From Gonocerus acuteangulatus (lineage: Eukaryota; Arthropoda; Insecta; Hemiptera; Coreidae), in assembly GCA_946811695.1 (NCBI GenBank), contig OX328128.1, forward strand, positions 81,288,917 through 81,352,916: a DNA stretch of 64,000 nt, in the 5' to 3' direction. This document shows positions 32,375-42,229 of the stretch, in pieces. Numbering within the stretch: the first letter of the stretch is position 1; each line of letters opens with the position of its first letter. A model generated the notes under the pieces. It did not search any database. It was not told the DNA's origin and was given only the letters and a program-made list of their open reading frames with translations. Both the position numbers and the translations under genes were made by a program.

Positions 32375-33076
32375 TCAAGTGTCTGTCTTTTTGTCCGTTT
32401 GTCTGTTTGTCCGCATGTGTGTTTGTCTGTTTGTTCTTTATACAAATCTACACCATTCGACCGATTTTGACCAAACTTAGAACATAGGTACGCCTTGATA
32501 TGGTAAATCTCCTAGGCTAGGTCAAATTAGTCAAATTTCAAAATTTGGTCAAAAGGTCAAATGTGTTGTTCAAGAAAAATTGGCTACACTGAACCATTCA
32601 GATTCTGACGGACATTTTGAATAATGCATCAAATTTATTTGTTGATGTTCTTGATAATTAGAATAATTCTAACTCATTGATGACTTTACATCATTATATA
32701 ATCATGTAATGCAGTTTATTTCAATTTTATATCAACAGTCACTGTCTAACTAAGGAGCGCTGGCCTTTCTTTGATAAGAGCTATCTACTCGCAGGCTGTG
32801 GTGCTGGCCTCTGTCTGCTGTTTTATGAATTGCTGTGGTGCTGGCCTCTGTCGGCTGTTTTATGAATTGCTGTGGTGCTGGCCTCTGTCGGCTGTTTTAT
32901 GAATTGCTGTGGTGCTGGCCTCTGTTGGCTATTTCAGGAATTACTAGACAGATAATAATAAGAAAATTCACACCGTTTGACCGATTTTGACGTAACTGGG
33001 TATACAGGTAGATCTTGATACGGGGAGAGTCATAGGCAGAAAGTAGGTGTAGCATGGCACATTGGGCAACTGCTAG
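32375..33076 (+). mobile_element. Helitron-like repeat F2, copy a
   Basis: Starts TCAAGTGTCTGTCT after A and ends GGGCAACTGCTAG before T, fitting Helitron 5'-TC, 3'-CTAG and A|T insertion without target duplication. It has the core CACACCGTTTGACCGATTTT and four 37-bp units inside. A strong 3' hairpin is not evident. Copies are at 34143-34590 and 57434-57717. Confidence 0.55.
32796..32943 (+). repeat. 37-bp minisatellite inside F2 copy a
   Basis: CTGTGGTGCTGGCCTCTGT begins at 32796, 32833, 32870 and 32907, four units of exactly 37 bp. F2 copy b has about two units and F2 copy c one. Confidence 0.9.
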
Positions 33077-33515
33077 TATTTTATATTTATTTAGCATTAT
33101 GGGCATACGTGCTATGCGTTTCCACTCGCCGCGCTCGCCCAAGAAGATATCAAAATTCTAGTCAATCCAACTCGCTAAAATTAATAGAATTCTATTAATT
33201 TTTGCGATTTCGATTGACTTGAGTGTTGAAGGTTACTTTACTACCAGCAACAACCGATAGAAATGCGAATGAGTTATGCGCATGCGCTGAATCACTGTTG
33301 TAATCACTACAGATACTTCACAAGTAACTGGAGAGGTAGCTGAATGTGCTCTTAGCAAACAGACCCGAATATTTTAGTATCACTTCCTTTACTAGGAAGA
33401 GGAACACAAAAAATATGTTCTCCATCAATAGAATATTCGAGTATTGAATTCATTCTAAGATAAAATATTTAATTGCGTTTTGCGAATTTTTCTTTTAAAT
33501 TGCATTTAAATTATT
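33077..33515 (-). repeat. Block J of the inverted segmental duplication
   Basis: Matches 56996-57433 in inverse orientation, including the GCGCATGCGC palindrome and GGGTCTGTTTGCTAAGAG. No coding content. Part also recurs at about 58010-58065. Confidence 0.75.
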
Positions 33516-33789
33516 TATTAGGCTTCGCAACTTTGGCCATTCGCCTCTTCGATTGTAAAATATTTACAAATGTTCAGGCAATTTTCATACAAATGGAACT
33601 TCTTATTCTAATATGTGGCAAGGAGTGAAAACTATAAATCGTAATAACCAATAGCAAACAAAAATAATTAGTAAATCTAGAACAAACATTTGAGAAAAAA
33701 ATAAGAAAAATAAATGAATTGTTAAATAAAAAAAAAAAAAAAATACAAAATAGTGGCAACAAGATGTTTTGGGCGTAACTTTACATACA

Positions 33790-33951
33790 GGGGTCTCCCG
33801 TGGTCTAATGGTTAGCGCCTTGGATTCATAAGCGGGAGATGGTGGGTTCGATCCCCACCTCCGGCAGGAATTTTCTCATCTCACGGCTCGTTGGGAAAAT
33901 TCCTCGCTGCACCCTGGATGCCTGCGCTAATGACATAGACGTAGATGCGCC

Positions 33952-33984
<33 letters not shown>
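33790..33984 (+). mobile_element. tRNA-derived SINE, copy 2
   Basis: A 12-bp target duplication ACTTTACATACA (33778-33789 and 33985-33996) flanks it. The head has TCTAATGGTTAGCGCCTTGG and GGTTCGATCCCC. The 3' stem region GCGCTAATGAC...GATGCGCC is followed by a long A tail. It is inserted in the LINE 3' region at the edge of the 65-bp segment. Confidence 0.92.
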
Positions 33985-33987
<3 letters not shown>

Positions 33988-34016
33988 TTACATACATATT
34001 TTCATTCATGTATGTA

Positions 34017-34142
34017 TTATTTAATTTTGTGGATTGGCAGGTAAGTTAAATCTTGTTGTAGATATATTAGTATAGTGTTTATGTGTATACTGTCAAGTGT
34101 GAGTAGTTCCTGGATGTCGTGAGGTATGTCAAGATGACATCC
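34017..34142 (-). pseudogene. I-type LINE polymerase C-terminal fragment
   Basis: The complement encodes HLDIPHDIQELLTLDSIH, then NTILIYLQQDL and TYLPIHKIK before a stop at 34017-34019. It matches the C-terminus at 50485-50620. This copy shows that the natural stop lies inside the 65-bp segment that is amplified at 50.6-53.1 kb. Everything upstream of this segment is missing by truncation at 34142, where Helitron-like copy b begins. Confidence 0.8.
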
Positions 34143-34590
34143 TGTCAAGGTCAAATGTGTTGTTCAAGAAAAATTGGCTACACTGAACCATTCAGATTCT
34201 GACGGCCATTTTGAATAATGCATCAAATTTATTTGTTGATGTTCTTGATAATTAGAATAACTCGAACTCATTGATGACTTTACATCATTATATAATCATG
34301 TAATGCAGTTTATTTCAATTTGATATCAACAGTCACTGTCTAACTAAGGAGCGCTGGCCTTTCTTTGAGAAGAGCTACCTACTCCCAGAGAGGCTTTGGT
34401 GCTGGCCTCTTTCGGCTTTAATATGAATTACTGTGGTGCTGGCCTCTGTTGGCTGTTTCATATAGACAGATATAAACAAATTAACACCGTTTGACCGATT
34501 TTGACATAACTGGGTATACAGGTAGATCTTGATACGCGGAGAATCATAGGCAAAAAGTAAGTGCAGCATGGCACACTGAGTAACAGCTAG
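34143..34590 (+). mobile_element. Helitron-like repeat F2, copy b (5'-incomplete)
   Basis: Aligns with F2 copy a from AAGGTCAAATGTGTTG onward, has about two 37-bp units, the core CACCGTTTGACCGATTTT, and ends GAGTAACAGCTAG before T at 34591. Confidence 0.65.
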
Positions 34591-34664
34591 TATATTATAA
34601 AAATGGACATGGTGTCCTTTACGAATCGCCGAAGTTGTGAATCCCAATAAATAAATAAATAAAA
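34591..34664 (+). repeat. LINE 3'-end remnant
   Basis: AATCGCCGAAGTTGTGAA followed by CCCAATAAATAAATAAATA resembles the terminal loop and tail of the I-type LINEs; the stem is not well paired here. Confidence 0.45.
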
Positions 34665-35008
34665 AGATTTTTTTTTTACTTTATGTGGACAAGATTGTCC
34701 AAGGAACTGACACCACTACACTAACCACTAACCATAACTCCCATTTTCCTTGTAAAAGAAGAACCATAAATCCCCTGCTGTATATATCTAAGGCCTATCT
34801 ATCAAAGGATTACCCTCGCTCTTCTACAGTTATTACTCCCATATATTTCAGAAATATAATATATACCCTTTAAAGATAAATAACAGCATCATAATAACAA
34901 AGATAAACTTTAATATCGCCCAATATTAGATAGACTTTATTATAAATATATAGAGACAACAAAAATAATAGTCTATAATGTATTTATACATATTTGTATA
35001 TATTTGTA
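34665..35008. other. Unassigned AT-rich sequence
   Basis: A short open frame at 34685-34873 has no recognised motif. It ends with the left target duplication of the next LINE. Confidence 0.4.
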
Positions 35009-35022
35009 CTTACTCTTCCTGA

Positions 35023-35445
35023 CTGAAAAGACAAGAACTGAACAAACGATACGGACTACTTAAACGACTCCTTGGACCCTCATCTAAATTATCGACACAG
35101 AACAAAATTACGATGTATAAAACAATCATCCGACCAATATGGACATACGGACTTGAACTCTGGGGATCTGCAAAAACATCCAACATCAACAGAATACAGG
35201 CATTCCAGTCAAAAGTCCTCCGTAAAATTGTAAATGCCCCTTTCTATGTAGCCAACAAACCCCTACACAATGACCTCAACATCCCATTAGTCCTTGACCT
35301 CACTGAAACCCCTTTCCTAACGTTTCACTCCAAATTGTCTCACCATCCTAATCCTGAAGGTCAATCCTTATCATCCCAATCCCATCCAGACAATCCTCAC
35401 AGGCGGCTTAGGAGACAGTGGCCCCGAGACAATTTACTTGCCTGA
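35023..35445 (+). pseudogene. Jockey polymerase C-terminal fragment
   Basis: One open frame from the insertion edge (LKRQELNKRYGLL) to a stop at 35443-35445 carries the thumb/C-terminal region: IIRPIWTYGLELWG, FQSKVLRKIVNAPFYV and RRQWPRDNLLA. The frame itself is undamaged, but endonuclease and reverse transcriptase catalytic parts are lost by 5' truncation. It is homologous to 13890-14318 but from a different subfamily, and close to the minus-strand fragment at 15328-15480. Confidence 0.85.
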
Positions 35446-35599
35446 TCTTTTCATGATCAATAAAATATTTATTAAGACACCTCTGGAAGTGCCAACAATG
35501 GTTGGCTTCTTCCAAATTTTGTATTATTTTTATTTTACTTTTGCCAGTTTTGTCAACTTGTACATAATATCTGGGTCAACATACTTGATAAAAAAAAAG

Positions 35600-35658
<59 letters not shown>
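35023..35658 (+). mobile_element. Jockey-type LINE, 5'-truncated, poly(A)-tailed
   Basis: A perfect 14-bp target duplication CTTACTCTTCCTGA (35009-35022 and 35659-35672) flanks it. It ends in about 65 A (with one G). The intact duplication and long A tail suggest a recent insertion. Confidence 0.93.
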
Positions 35659-35661
<3 letters not shown>

Positions 35662-35774
35662 ACTCTTCCTGAGCCTTTAGTATTTAGGATATCTTATGTA
35701 GAATGAATAAAAAATGTAATGTCAAATTATATATGTCTAATAACATAATTAATATGTAATTAGCAATTTATGCA

Positions 35775-35778
<4 letters not shown>

Positions 35779-35841
<63 letters not shown>
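35779..35841. repeat. (AT)n microsatellite
   Basis: Pure AT run at the left edge of the palindrome that follows. Confidence 0.94.
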
Positions 35842-35844
<3 letters not shown>

Positions 35845-36490
35845 CTAGGTAGTTTGTAACAGCTTAATAAGTCTTCAATAGTTTTGTATTTTAATTACAT
35901 TTTTGTCGTGGAAACGTTTCGGCTATAATCCATTTTTGTCGTGGGAACGTTTCGGCTATAATCCATTTTTGTCGTGGGAACGTTTCGGCTATAATCCATT
36001 TTTGTCGTGGGAACGTTTCGGCTATAATCCATTTTTGTCGTGGGAACGTTTCGGCTATAATCCATTTTCAATCCAATTTTCTGTATGATTTTGCATTATT
36101 TTTTTATATAGTCTTGAACATCTAGTCCTCCGTTACAAAAGTAGACTCAAATATATCCTATATATGTATAAAATAATATGTAATAATTGAGGTAATAATA
36201 ATATCATGCATGAAATAATAGAGACATGAACCATACAATTTTATAAAAAAATGAAAGTTCCTCCTCAAATTAAATAATATCAAATTTACAAGCACATAAC
36301 CTGAAGATGTAATGTATATATAAAAAAAATAATGCAAAATCATACAGACAATTGGATTGAAAATGGCTTATAGCCGAAACGTTTCCACGACAAAAATGGA
36401 TTATAGCCGAAACGTTTCCACGACAAAAATGTAATTAAAATACAAAACTATTGAAGACTTAATAAGCTGTTACCAACTACCTAGAACATC
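35842..36490. repeat. Large palindrome with a 33-bp minisatellite in its arms
   Basis: The left arm (about 35842-36112) and right arm (about 36312-36490) are inverse copies, from TTCTAGGTAGTT to TGCATTATTTTTTTATATA, around a 200-bp loop. The unit TTGTCGTGGGAACGTTTCGG plus 13 more bases occurs five times on the left (about 35904-36068) and twice on the right. (AT)n tracts lie outside both arms. Confidence 0.88.
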
Positions 36491-36511
36491 TTAGTTTTCA
36501 ACTTAGGATAT

Positions 36512-36517
<6 letters not shown>

Positions 36518-36579
<62 letters not shown>
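36518..36579. repeat. (AT)n microsatellite
   Basis: Pure AT run directly before Helitron-like copy F1 b. Confidence 0.94.
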
Positions 36580-36582
<3 letters not shown>

Positions 36583-36583
<1 letters not shown>

Positions 36584-37860
36584 CAGGTTTTTGTCTGCCT
36601 GCCTGCATGTTTGTTCTTTAAACAAATCGACACCGTTTAACCGATTTTGAGTCTTGACATGGGGTGTGTCATAGGCTAGGTCAAAATCGTCTATCTGCTG
36701 TGTGTCAGATCCTTATATAAACTCACTTTGTTTAGCCGATTTTGATTAATGTTGGCATGCAGGTAGGTCTTGATACGGGGATTGCCTTAGGCCAGATCAA
36801 AATCTTCTATCAGCTGTCTGTCTGGTCCTTATACAAATCCACACACACCTTTTGACCAAACTTGGCACACATGTCTTGAACCGGGGCGTGTCATAAGAAA
36901 GGTCAAAATCGTCTAGGACTCACAGTTCGGAAGTCACAGGTTCGAAACTGTCTAGGACTCACAGTTCGGAGGTCACAGGTTCGAAACTGTCTAGGAATCG
37001 CAGTTCGGAGGTCACAGGTTCGAAACTGTCTAGGACTCACAGTTCGGAGGTCACAGGTTCGAAACTGTCTAGGACTCGCAGTTCGGGGGTCACAGGTTCG
37101 AAACTGTCTAGGACTCGCAGTTCGGGGGTCACAGGTTCGAAACTGTCTAGGACTCGCAGTTCGGGGGTCACAGGTTCGAAACTGTCTAGGACTCACAGTT
37201 CGGAGGTCACAGGTTCGAAACTGTCTAGGACTCGCAGTTCGGAGGTCACAGGTTCGAAACTGTCTAGGACTCACAGTTCGGAGGTCACAGGTTCGAAACT
37301 GTCTAGGACTCGCAGTTCGGGGGTCACAGGTTCGAAACTGTCTAGGACTCGCAGTTCGGAGGTCACAGGTTCGAAACTGTCTAGGACTCGCAGTTCGGGG
37401 GTCACAGGTTCGAAACTGTCTAGGACTCGCAGTTCGGAGGTCACAGGTTCGAAACTGTCTAGGACTCGCAGTTCGAAGGTCACAGGTTCGAAACTATCTA
37501 GGACTCGCAGTTCGGAGGTCACAGGTTCGAAACTGTCTAGGACTCGCAGTTCGGAGGTCACAGGTTCGAAACTGTCTAGGACTCGCAGTTCGGAGGTCAC
37601 AGGTTCGAAACTGTCTAGGACTCGCAGTTCGGAGGTCACAGGTTCGAAACTGTCTAGGACTCGCAGTTCGGAGGTCACAGGTTCGAAACTGTCTAGGACT
37701 CACAGTTCGGAGGGCACAGGTTCGAAACTGTCTAGGACTCACAGTTCGGAGGTCACAGGTTCGAAACTGAGACCTCCGAACAGAAACAGACTTGCACTAT
37801 TAGATTTTAATATTACTTATTTGGTTTCTAATTTTTTCTTTTGCTTCTCTAGATGAGCAA
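36583..37860 (+). mobile_element. Helitron-like repeat F1, copy b, with expanded array
   Basis: Starts TCAGGTTTTTGTCTGCC. It has three partial core modules (ACCGATTTTGA, TAGGTCTTGATACGGGG), the 39-bp array, and then the F1 text ATTAGATTTTAATATTACTT shared with 10010-10045. The CTAG end is missing; it runs into another module at AAAGTAGGCTAACG. Confidence 0.55.
36911..37768. repeat. 39-bp minisatellite, 22 units
   Basis: Exactly 22 x 39 bp without an indel. The unit starts GTCTAGGACTCGCAGTTCGG and ends CACAGGTTCGAAACT, with a few substitutions. Each unit contains GGTTCGAAACT, close to a pol III box B. Because 39 is divisible by 3, frames stay open and encode a 13-residue repeat; I regard these as incidental. 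A single-copy relative lies at about 9946-9984. Confidence 0.96.
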
Positions 37861-38040
37861 AGTAGGCTAACGACATTTCGTGTTTCCAAAAAGGCTACAA
37901 CCTCTACATCTTAACCAATTTCAATGCATGTTTTTTAAATGAAAGCTAATATGTATAATATAATGTATAACAACCTTGTCTGTTCGGATCCCCCCCCCCC
38001 TGTTTATTAAATTACGTGTAAATAATTAACGAACTTTTAA
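37861..38040 (+). repeat. Module H
   Basis: AAGGCTACAACCTCTACATC and AACCAATTTCAATGCA match 16887-16930 and, inverted, 40105-40170. A C-run follows at 37990. Confidence 0.55.
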
Positions 38041-38240
38041 AATTGTATTTTATTTTTTGTCTAACTTATATCGTTGAAATTGAACACTCGAACATATTTT
38101 CTAATATTAAGCCTAATCAGGGCTTAATATTAGAAAATATATTTTGATTTTCTCCATGTCTTATCAGGATTTGAATGTTTAATTTCAACGTCATCAGTGC
38201 TGATATTAAGTTAGTTGAAAAATAAAATATTATTTTATGT
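38041..38240. repeat. Imperfect inverted repeat with a perfect 20-bp stem
   Basis: ATATTTTCTAATATTAAGCC (about 38094-38113) pairs perfectly with 38121-38140. Outer parts (TATTTTATTTTTTGTC.., CGTTGAAATT) also pair, giving a roughly 200-bp fold-back. Confidence 0.75.
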
Positions 38241-38244
38241 TCAA

Positions 38245-39576
38245 CTAGCTGAATACCCGTGCTTCACAACGGCCGAGAAGTATTTTTTATATTGAGTTAA
38301 ATAAGATATGATCAAAATTAACGCTACTACATAATTTTATACATTTTATTATACCGCGTCATACTATATGTTATTCATCAATTGATAAGTAATTAATGCA
38401 TAATGTTTCTTGACGTTGGGGCGTTCCGGACCAGTGTCAAGAAAGAGCTTATTATTGCACGGACTTTAAAGTTACCCAGGAAACATCATGTGGAGGTAAC
38501 CGTGCTTCTTTCCGTTGGAGAGAAAAAAAAATACAACAACCGCTTAAAAAGTTAGGTAAACAGAGACAAATACACGTTGCAAAGCTTAAAACTAACAAAT
38601 ATGTAGTTTTAAGCACTTATCTCTTCGATTGACATCGGACAACTGTACCCGGCTGTCCCTCCCCACCGAACATTACAAAAGAATCTTATTGTAGAGAATT
38701 TAGTGTTCCCAAACATTTTCGAGATATTTTAAAAAATATACTGAGATCCGAAAACTTTGTATCACCATTCATACAATTTTTTCCCATATACTTCGTTTCT
38801 GAATACCCAAACAGAAAATTAGTTTTCATAAGTATTTCTATCAATTTTTCTGGTAAATGGCTACAGAACTCGCTTAAAAAATGGTTTCATTCGTTTTCCT
38901 ATGTTAAGGAATCTTTCGCACAAATTTCGCTCCAAAAACCATGTTCCAGTAAACGGAATCAACTGGTTAATGAACTTGACCTTTTAAATGAGAAGAAAGA
39001 TTTTTGTACCAAATATTTTGTATCAAAATCGGACTGTTTATGAGCCGATGAGGAACTTCTTAATAATTCAACTCCCCCCCCCCTAAAAGTACTTAAACAT
39101 TTGAATATCAAAAAAACCTTTCTTAGCGAGTGTTTACATTCGAAACGTATTGTCCGTGCAAAATTTCAAATTTCTGTGTAAAGTGGTTCGGGATATCATT
39201 ACCTCGGATGGGCCATCACCAGGGCGTAAACTCTATGAGGGACAAAATCACATTTTATTTCTAGTAATTCAAGGACTGCCATCATAGTGGAAACTAACCT
39301 CAATTAAAAATAATACTATGAAATAGATAATACACAGCTGTTCTTTGTCGTCCTAGCAACGCTTGCTGCCTAGGCTTGCATGCTCTAACCAACTCAAACT
39401 TTAAACCCCTCTAAAAATACTTAAAAATTCGAATATCAAAAAATCCTTTCTTAGTGAGTGCCTACGTTATATAGGGAGTGTCCATGCAAAATTTCAAAAT
39501 TTTCTGTCGAGCGGTTTGGGCTGGGCGATGATAGGTCAGTGAGTGAGTGAGTGGTATTTGACAAATATATAGAAGA
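38245..39576 (-). mobile_element. Helitron-like element with complete termini (family C)
   Basis: Minus strand: 5' TCTTCTATATATTTGTC preceded by A. The 3' end has the hairpin CCGT..ACGG (in CCGTTGTGAAGCACGG), then 12 bases ending CTAG, followed by T. This is the canonical Helitron arrangement (TC, subterminal GC hairpin, CTRR, A|T target, no duplication). No Rep/helicase gene is present, so it is non-autonomous. The interior shares cores with family B (AAATTTCAAATT, CAAAATCGGACTG). Confidence 0.65.
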
Positions 39577-39637
39577 TTGTAAAAGTTTGTGACTTATTTA
39601 TACGTAATTTAATAAACAATGAAAACAAAAAAACAAA

Positions 39638-40099
39638 ATTCTAAACAAAGTGGGTATAAATTCTAAACAAAGTGGGTATAAATTCTAAACAAAGTGGGTA
39701 TAAATTCTAAACAAAGTGGGTATAAATTCTAAACAAAGTGGGTATAAATTCTAAACAAAGTGGGTATAAATTCTAAACAAAGTGGGTATAAATTCTAAAC
39801 AAAGTGGGTATAAATTCTAAACAAAGTGGGTATAAATTCTAAACAAAGTGGGTATAAATTCTAAACAAAGTGGGTATAAATTCTAAACAAAGTGGGTATA
39901 AATTCTAAACAAAGTGGGTATAAATTCTAAACAAAGTGGGTATAAATTCTAAACAAAGTGGGTATAAATTCTAAACAAAGTGGGTATAAATTCTAAACAA
40001 AGTGGGTATAAATTCTAAACAAAGTGGGTATAAATTCTAAACAAAGTGGGTATAAATTCTAAACAAAGTGGGTATAAATTCTAAACAAAGTGGGTATAA
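39638..40099. repeat. 22-bp minisatellite, 21 identical units
   Basis: ATTCTAAACAAAGTGGGTAT plus AA is repeated 21 times with no visible change (462 bp), implying recent expansion or homogenisation. It lies beside module H, whose text AAAGTTGTTCTAAATTTT (inverse of 16950-16970) resembles the unit. Confidence 0.95.
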
Positions 40100-40262
40100 A
40101 TTTTACAAGCGTTCATTTAAAAACAAATCATTGAAATCGGTTCAGATGTAGAGGCTGTACACGTTTTTAAAAAACTAAAAGTCGTTTGACCCTACTTTGC
40201 GCCGGTGGGTATCGAACCCACCGTCTCCCTTGTGAGAATCTAAGGTGTTAGCCACTAGATAA
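40100..40262 (-). repeat. Module H and a tRNA-like segment
   Basis: 40105-40170 is the inverse of module H. At 40200-40262 the minus strand reads CTAGTGGCTAACACCTTAGA and GGTTCGATACCC with a paired GGTGG/CCACC T-arm, a degenerate tRNA-like pol III promoter. It lacks full tRNA folding, so I do not call a tRNA gene. Confidence 0.5.
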
Positions 40263-40439
40263 GAGTTTCTTGTAGGGATGGGCGATAGACGATAGTTACT
40301 ATCGATATATCGATAGTTCTAGACTATCGTTAGTAGCTATCGATAGTTCTAGACTATCGATAGTAGCTATCGATAGTCATGGGCCATCGATAGATTTTTA
40401 CTTCTTTTTTTTTTTCTTAATTGAAGTTCTCATCATCTG

Positions 40440-40689
40440 GAGGGCTTTGGTATTAAATACTGACAAGTCTGGGGAATTAAATACTGAAAAGGAACCTTCT
40501 TGTGAAGACAACCAACTACATAATGTAGCCAGGAAATACCTTCGTGTTCCAGGCTCATCTGTACCCTCAGAACGTGTATTTTCAGCTGCTGGAAAAATCA
40601 TTTCTGATCAGCAGAACTGACTGAGCCAAAGAAAAGCGGAAAAGTTGTTTTTCCTTTCTAGTAATATGCTGCTCAAGGATCATAACTAA
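40440..40689 (+). pseudogene. hAT transposase, C-terminal dimerisation domain remnant
   Basis: The plus-strand frame reads ARKYLRVPG, SVPSERVFSAAGKIIS, LFFLSSNMLL and ends KDHN at TAA (40687-40689). The SVPSERVFSAAG block is the signature of the C-terminal hAT family dimerisation domain used by these DDE transposases. An in-frame TGA at 40618-40620 sits where the family usually has arginine, which fits CGA to TGA decay. The catalytic core and BED zinc finger are not visible, so the copy is dead. It reads in the orientation that places the 3' end toward the nested insertions. Confidence 0.85.
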
Positions 40690-41405
40690 AATAGTTTGAA
40701 ATAATAGCACTTTTTTTTTTTAGTTGGTGTTTTTAGACATAGGGTAAATGACCCGATCGTTGACACTACTCCTTAAGTTGACACTTCAAATTTAAATTTG
40801 AAAAATAACAATTAGATTTAAGAGAATTCAATAAGTTTGCATCAAAATGAAATAACAGGTGTTGAAGAATAATGTTGAATGACCCGATCAACTATGCAAC
40901 TCCGTTAATAACATCTGCAGCCATTTTAGTATGAAAAATCCTAGAGTCAAGTCCTGCTGCTCTCTTCGCTTAGTGAATTTGATAAGAGATTAAGAATATT
41001 TCTTAAGATTTTTTTTTTTTTGTAATGCGTGCATTAAATTGTATTTTTTTGATTTCTATGAACTCTATGATACTTAAATTATGGACTGTAAAAGGTTTGA
41101 CTCAAGTTAAATAAAAAAATCTTGAGATTATGGTAGTGTCAACATTCGGAACCCAATAAACAACCAGGGCTCCTTTTCTTGACACTAATGTCAACTTTAG
41201 GAAAACAGTTGTAAGTGATGAATACTAAAACATTTAGTTGAGATTCTCAATAGAAATTCATGTATCCTGATTTTATTAATTTCTTATGACTGGAACCTTA
41301 AGTTGACAACATGTTTTCCTAATTTCGACATTCTGTTCTTAATGTTGACAGGCAACATTTTATAATAGTTTTCTGCAATTTGAAATGTCACACAACTTCT
41401 TAATC

Positions 41406-41580
41406 GGGGTCTCCCGTGGTCTAATGGTTAGCGCCTTGGATTCATAAGCGGGAGATGGTGGGTTCGATCCCCACCTCCGGCAGGAATTTTCTCATCTCAG
41501 GGCTCGTTGGGAAAATTCCTCGCTATACCCTGGATGTCGGCGCTAATGACCAAGCAGTAGATGCGCCGTAAAAAAAAAAG

Positions 41581-41623
<43 letters not shown>
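41406..41623 (+). mobile_element. tRNA-derived SINE, copy 3
   Basis: An 11-bp target duplication ACTTCTTAATC (41395-41405 and 41624-41634) flanks it. The head is nearly identical to that of copy 2. The 3' stem GGCGC/GCGCC is followed by more than 40 A with one G. Young insertion. Confidence 0.93.
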
Positions 41624-41626
<3 letters not shown>

Positions 41627-41839
41627 TCTTAATCAATTTGTGGAACAATGGTTATAACAGGCGGTACCGGTTTCCGAACGTTTAAAGAAGGTTGGAAGCT
41701 AAAATTTCATGAATAGAACAAGTCCTGCATTAAAAAAAAACAGCTGAAATCGCCAAGAAAAAAGAGCGAAGGCTAGATTGAACAAAAAAGAAGAAAAATC
41801 CCTTACAAGAAATAACTTTTAAATTCTTCTCGTCGGAAA

Positions 41840-42229
41840 AATAAGGTGAGAAACTCCATGACTGAGGAAGATGGTGACTCCTCCATTCAGCCTGAAGAAG
41901 GAAGGACATCACTAGCATGAACTGTGTAGAATCAACAGGTGTAAGTAAACCATCATCAATGAGTTACACACAAAGTTAAAGAAGAAGAGCGATTGTTCAA
42001 AAATGACCAAGGGATGAATGATGAAAATGGCTGTAATAAGCAAGTTATAAACAAAGTTAACGTTATTAGAGTAGGTGATTATTGTATAGTTCAAGTTGAA
42101 GGAAAAACAGCACGATTTAAATACAATTTGGGTGTTTGTTTAAAGAATGAAGTTGTATTATTTTCATTTTCCCTCACTGTCATCCTTAGGAACAGAAAAG
42201 TCAAACTTAGGCACCGACCTACTGCAGAC
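41840..42229 (+). pseudogene. Decayed transposase C-terminal region
   Basis: A plus-strand frame (41993-42229) carries VINKVNVIRVGDYCIVQVEG and later KVKLRHRPTADQ, with DVLTLGPE continuing beyond the MITE at 43250. The pattern of a GDY-V-V-EGK strand followed by a hydrophobic block resembles the C-terminal tails of pogo/Tigger-type DDE transposases. Upstream codons (from about 41840, MTEEDGDSS) contain stops. No DDE catalytic residues are visible. I regard this as the remnant of the surrounding TIR element's transposase; the family assignment is an inference from a short stretch. Confidence 0.35.

Larger units (their letters stand above)
33516..34142 (-). mobile_element. I-type LINE 3' end (gamma subfamily), with a SINE inside
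   Basis: On the minus strand: the polymerase C-terminus (34142-34017), one 65-bp segment (about 34050-33986), an inserted SINE, then the 3' untranslated region ending in the hairpin AGGC...GCCT (33520-33546) and TAATAAATAA. It is the unexpanded counterpart of 50268-57000. Confidence 0.8.

Noticed and set aside
33790..33870. tRNA gene
   Set aside because: The head has box A and B and a T-arm, but the acceptor and anticodon stems do not close, and the sequence runs into a SINE body with A tail.
35842..36490. Hammerhead motif around GAAACGTTTC
   Set aside because: A CTGAAGA word exists at about 36302, but no stem I or stem II joins it to the GAAAC part.
36903..37742. Open frames with a 13-residue repeat
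   Set aside because: Product of a 39-bp array whose unit lacks stops; no start context, domain or single-copy flank supports a protein.
36911..40099. CRISPR-like arrays (39-bp and 22-bp repeats)
   Set aside because: Units are directly adjacent with no unique spacers, and the setting is an animal genome.
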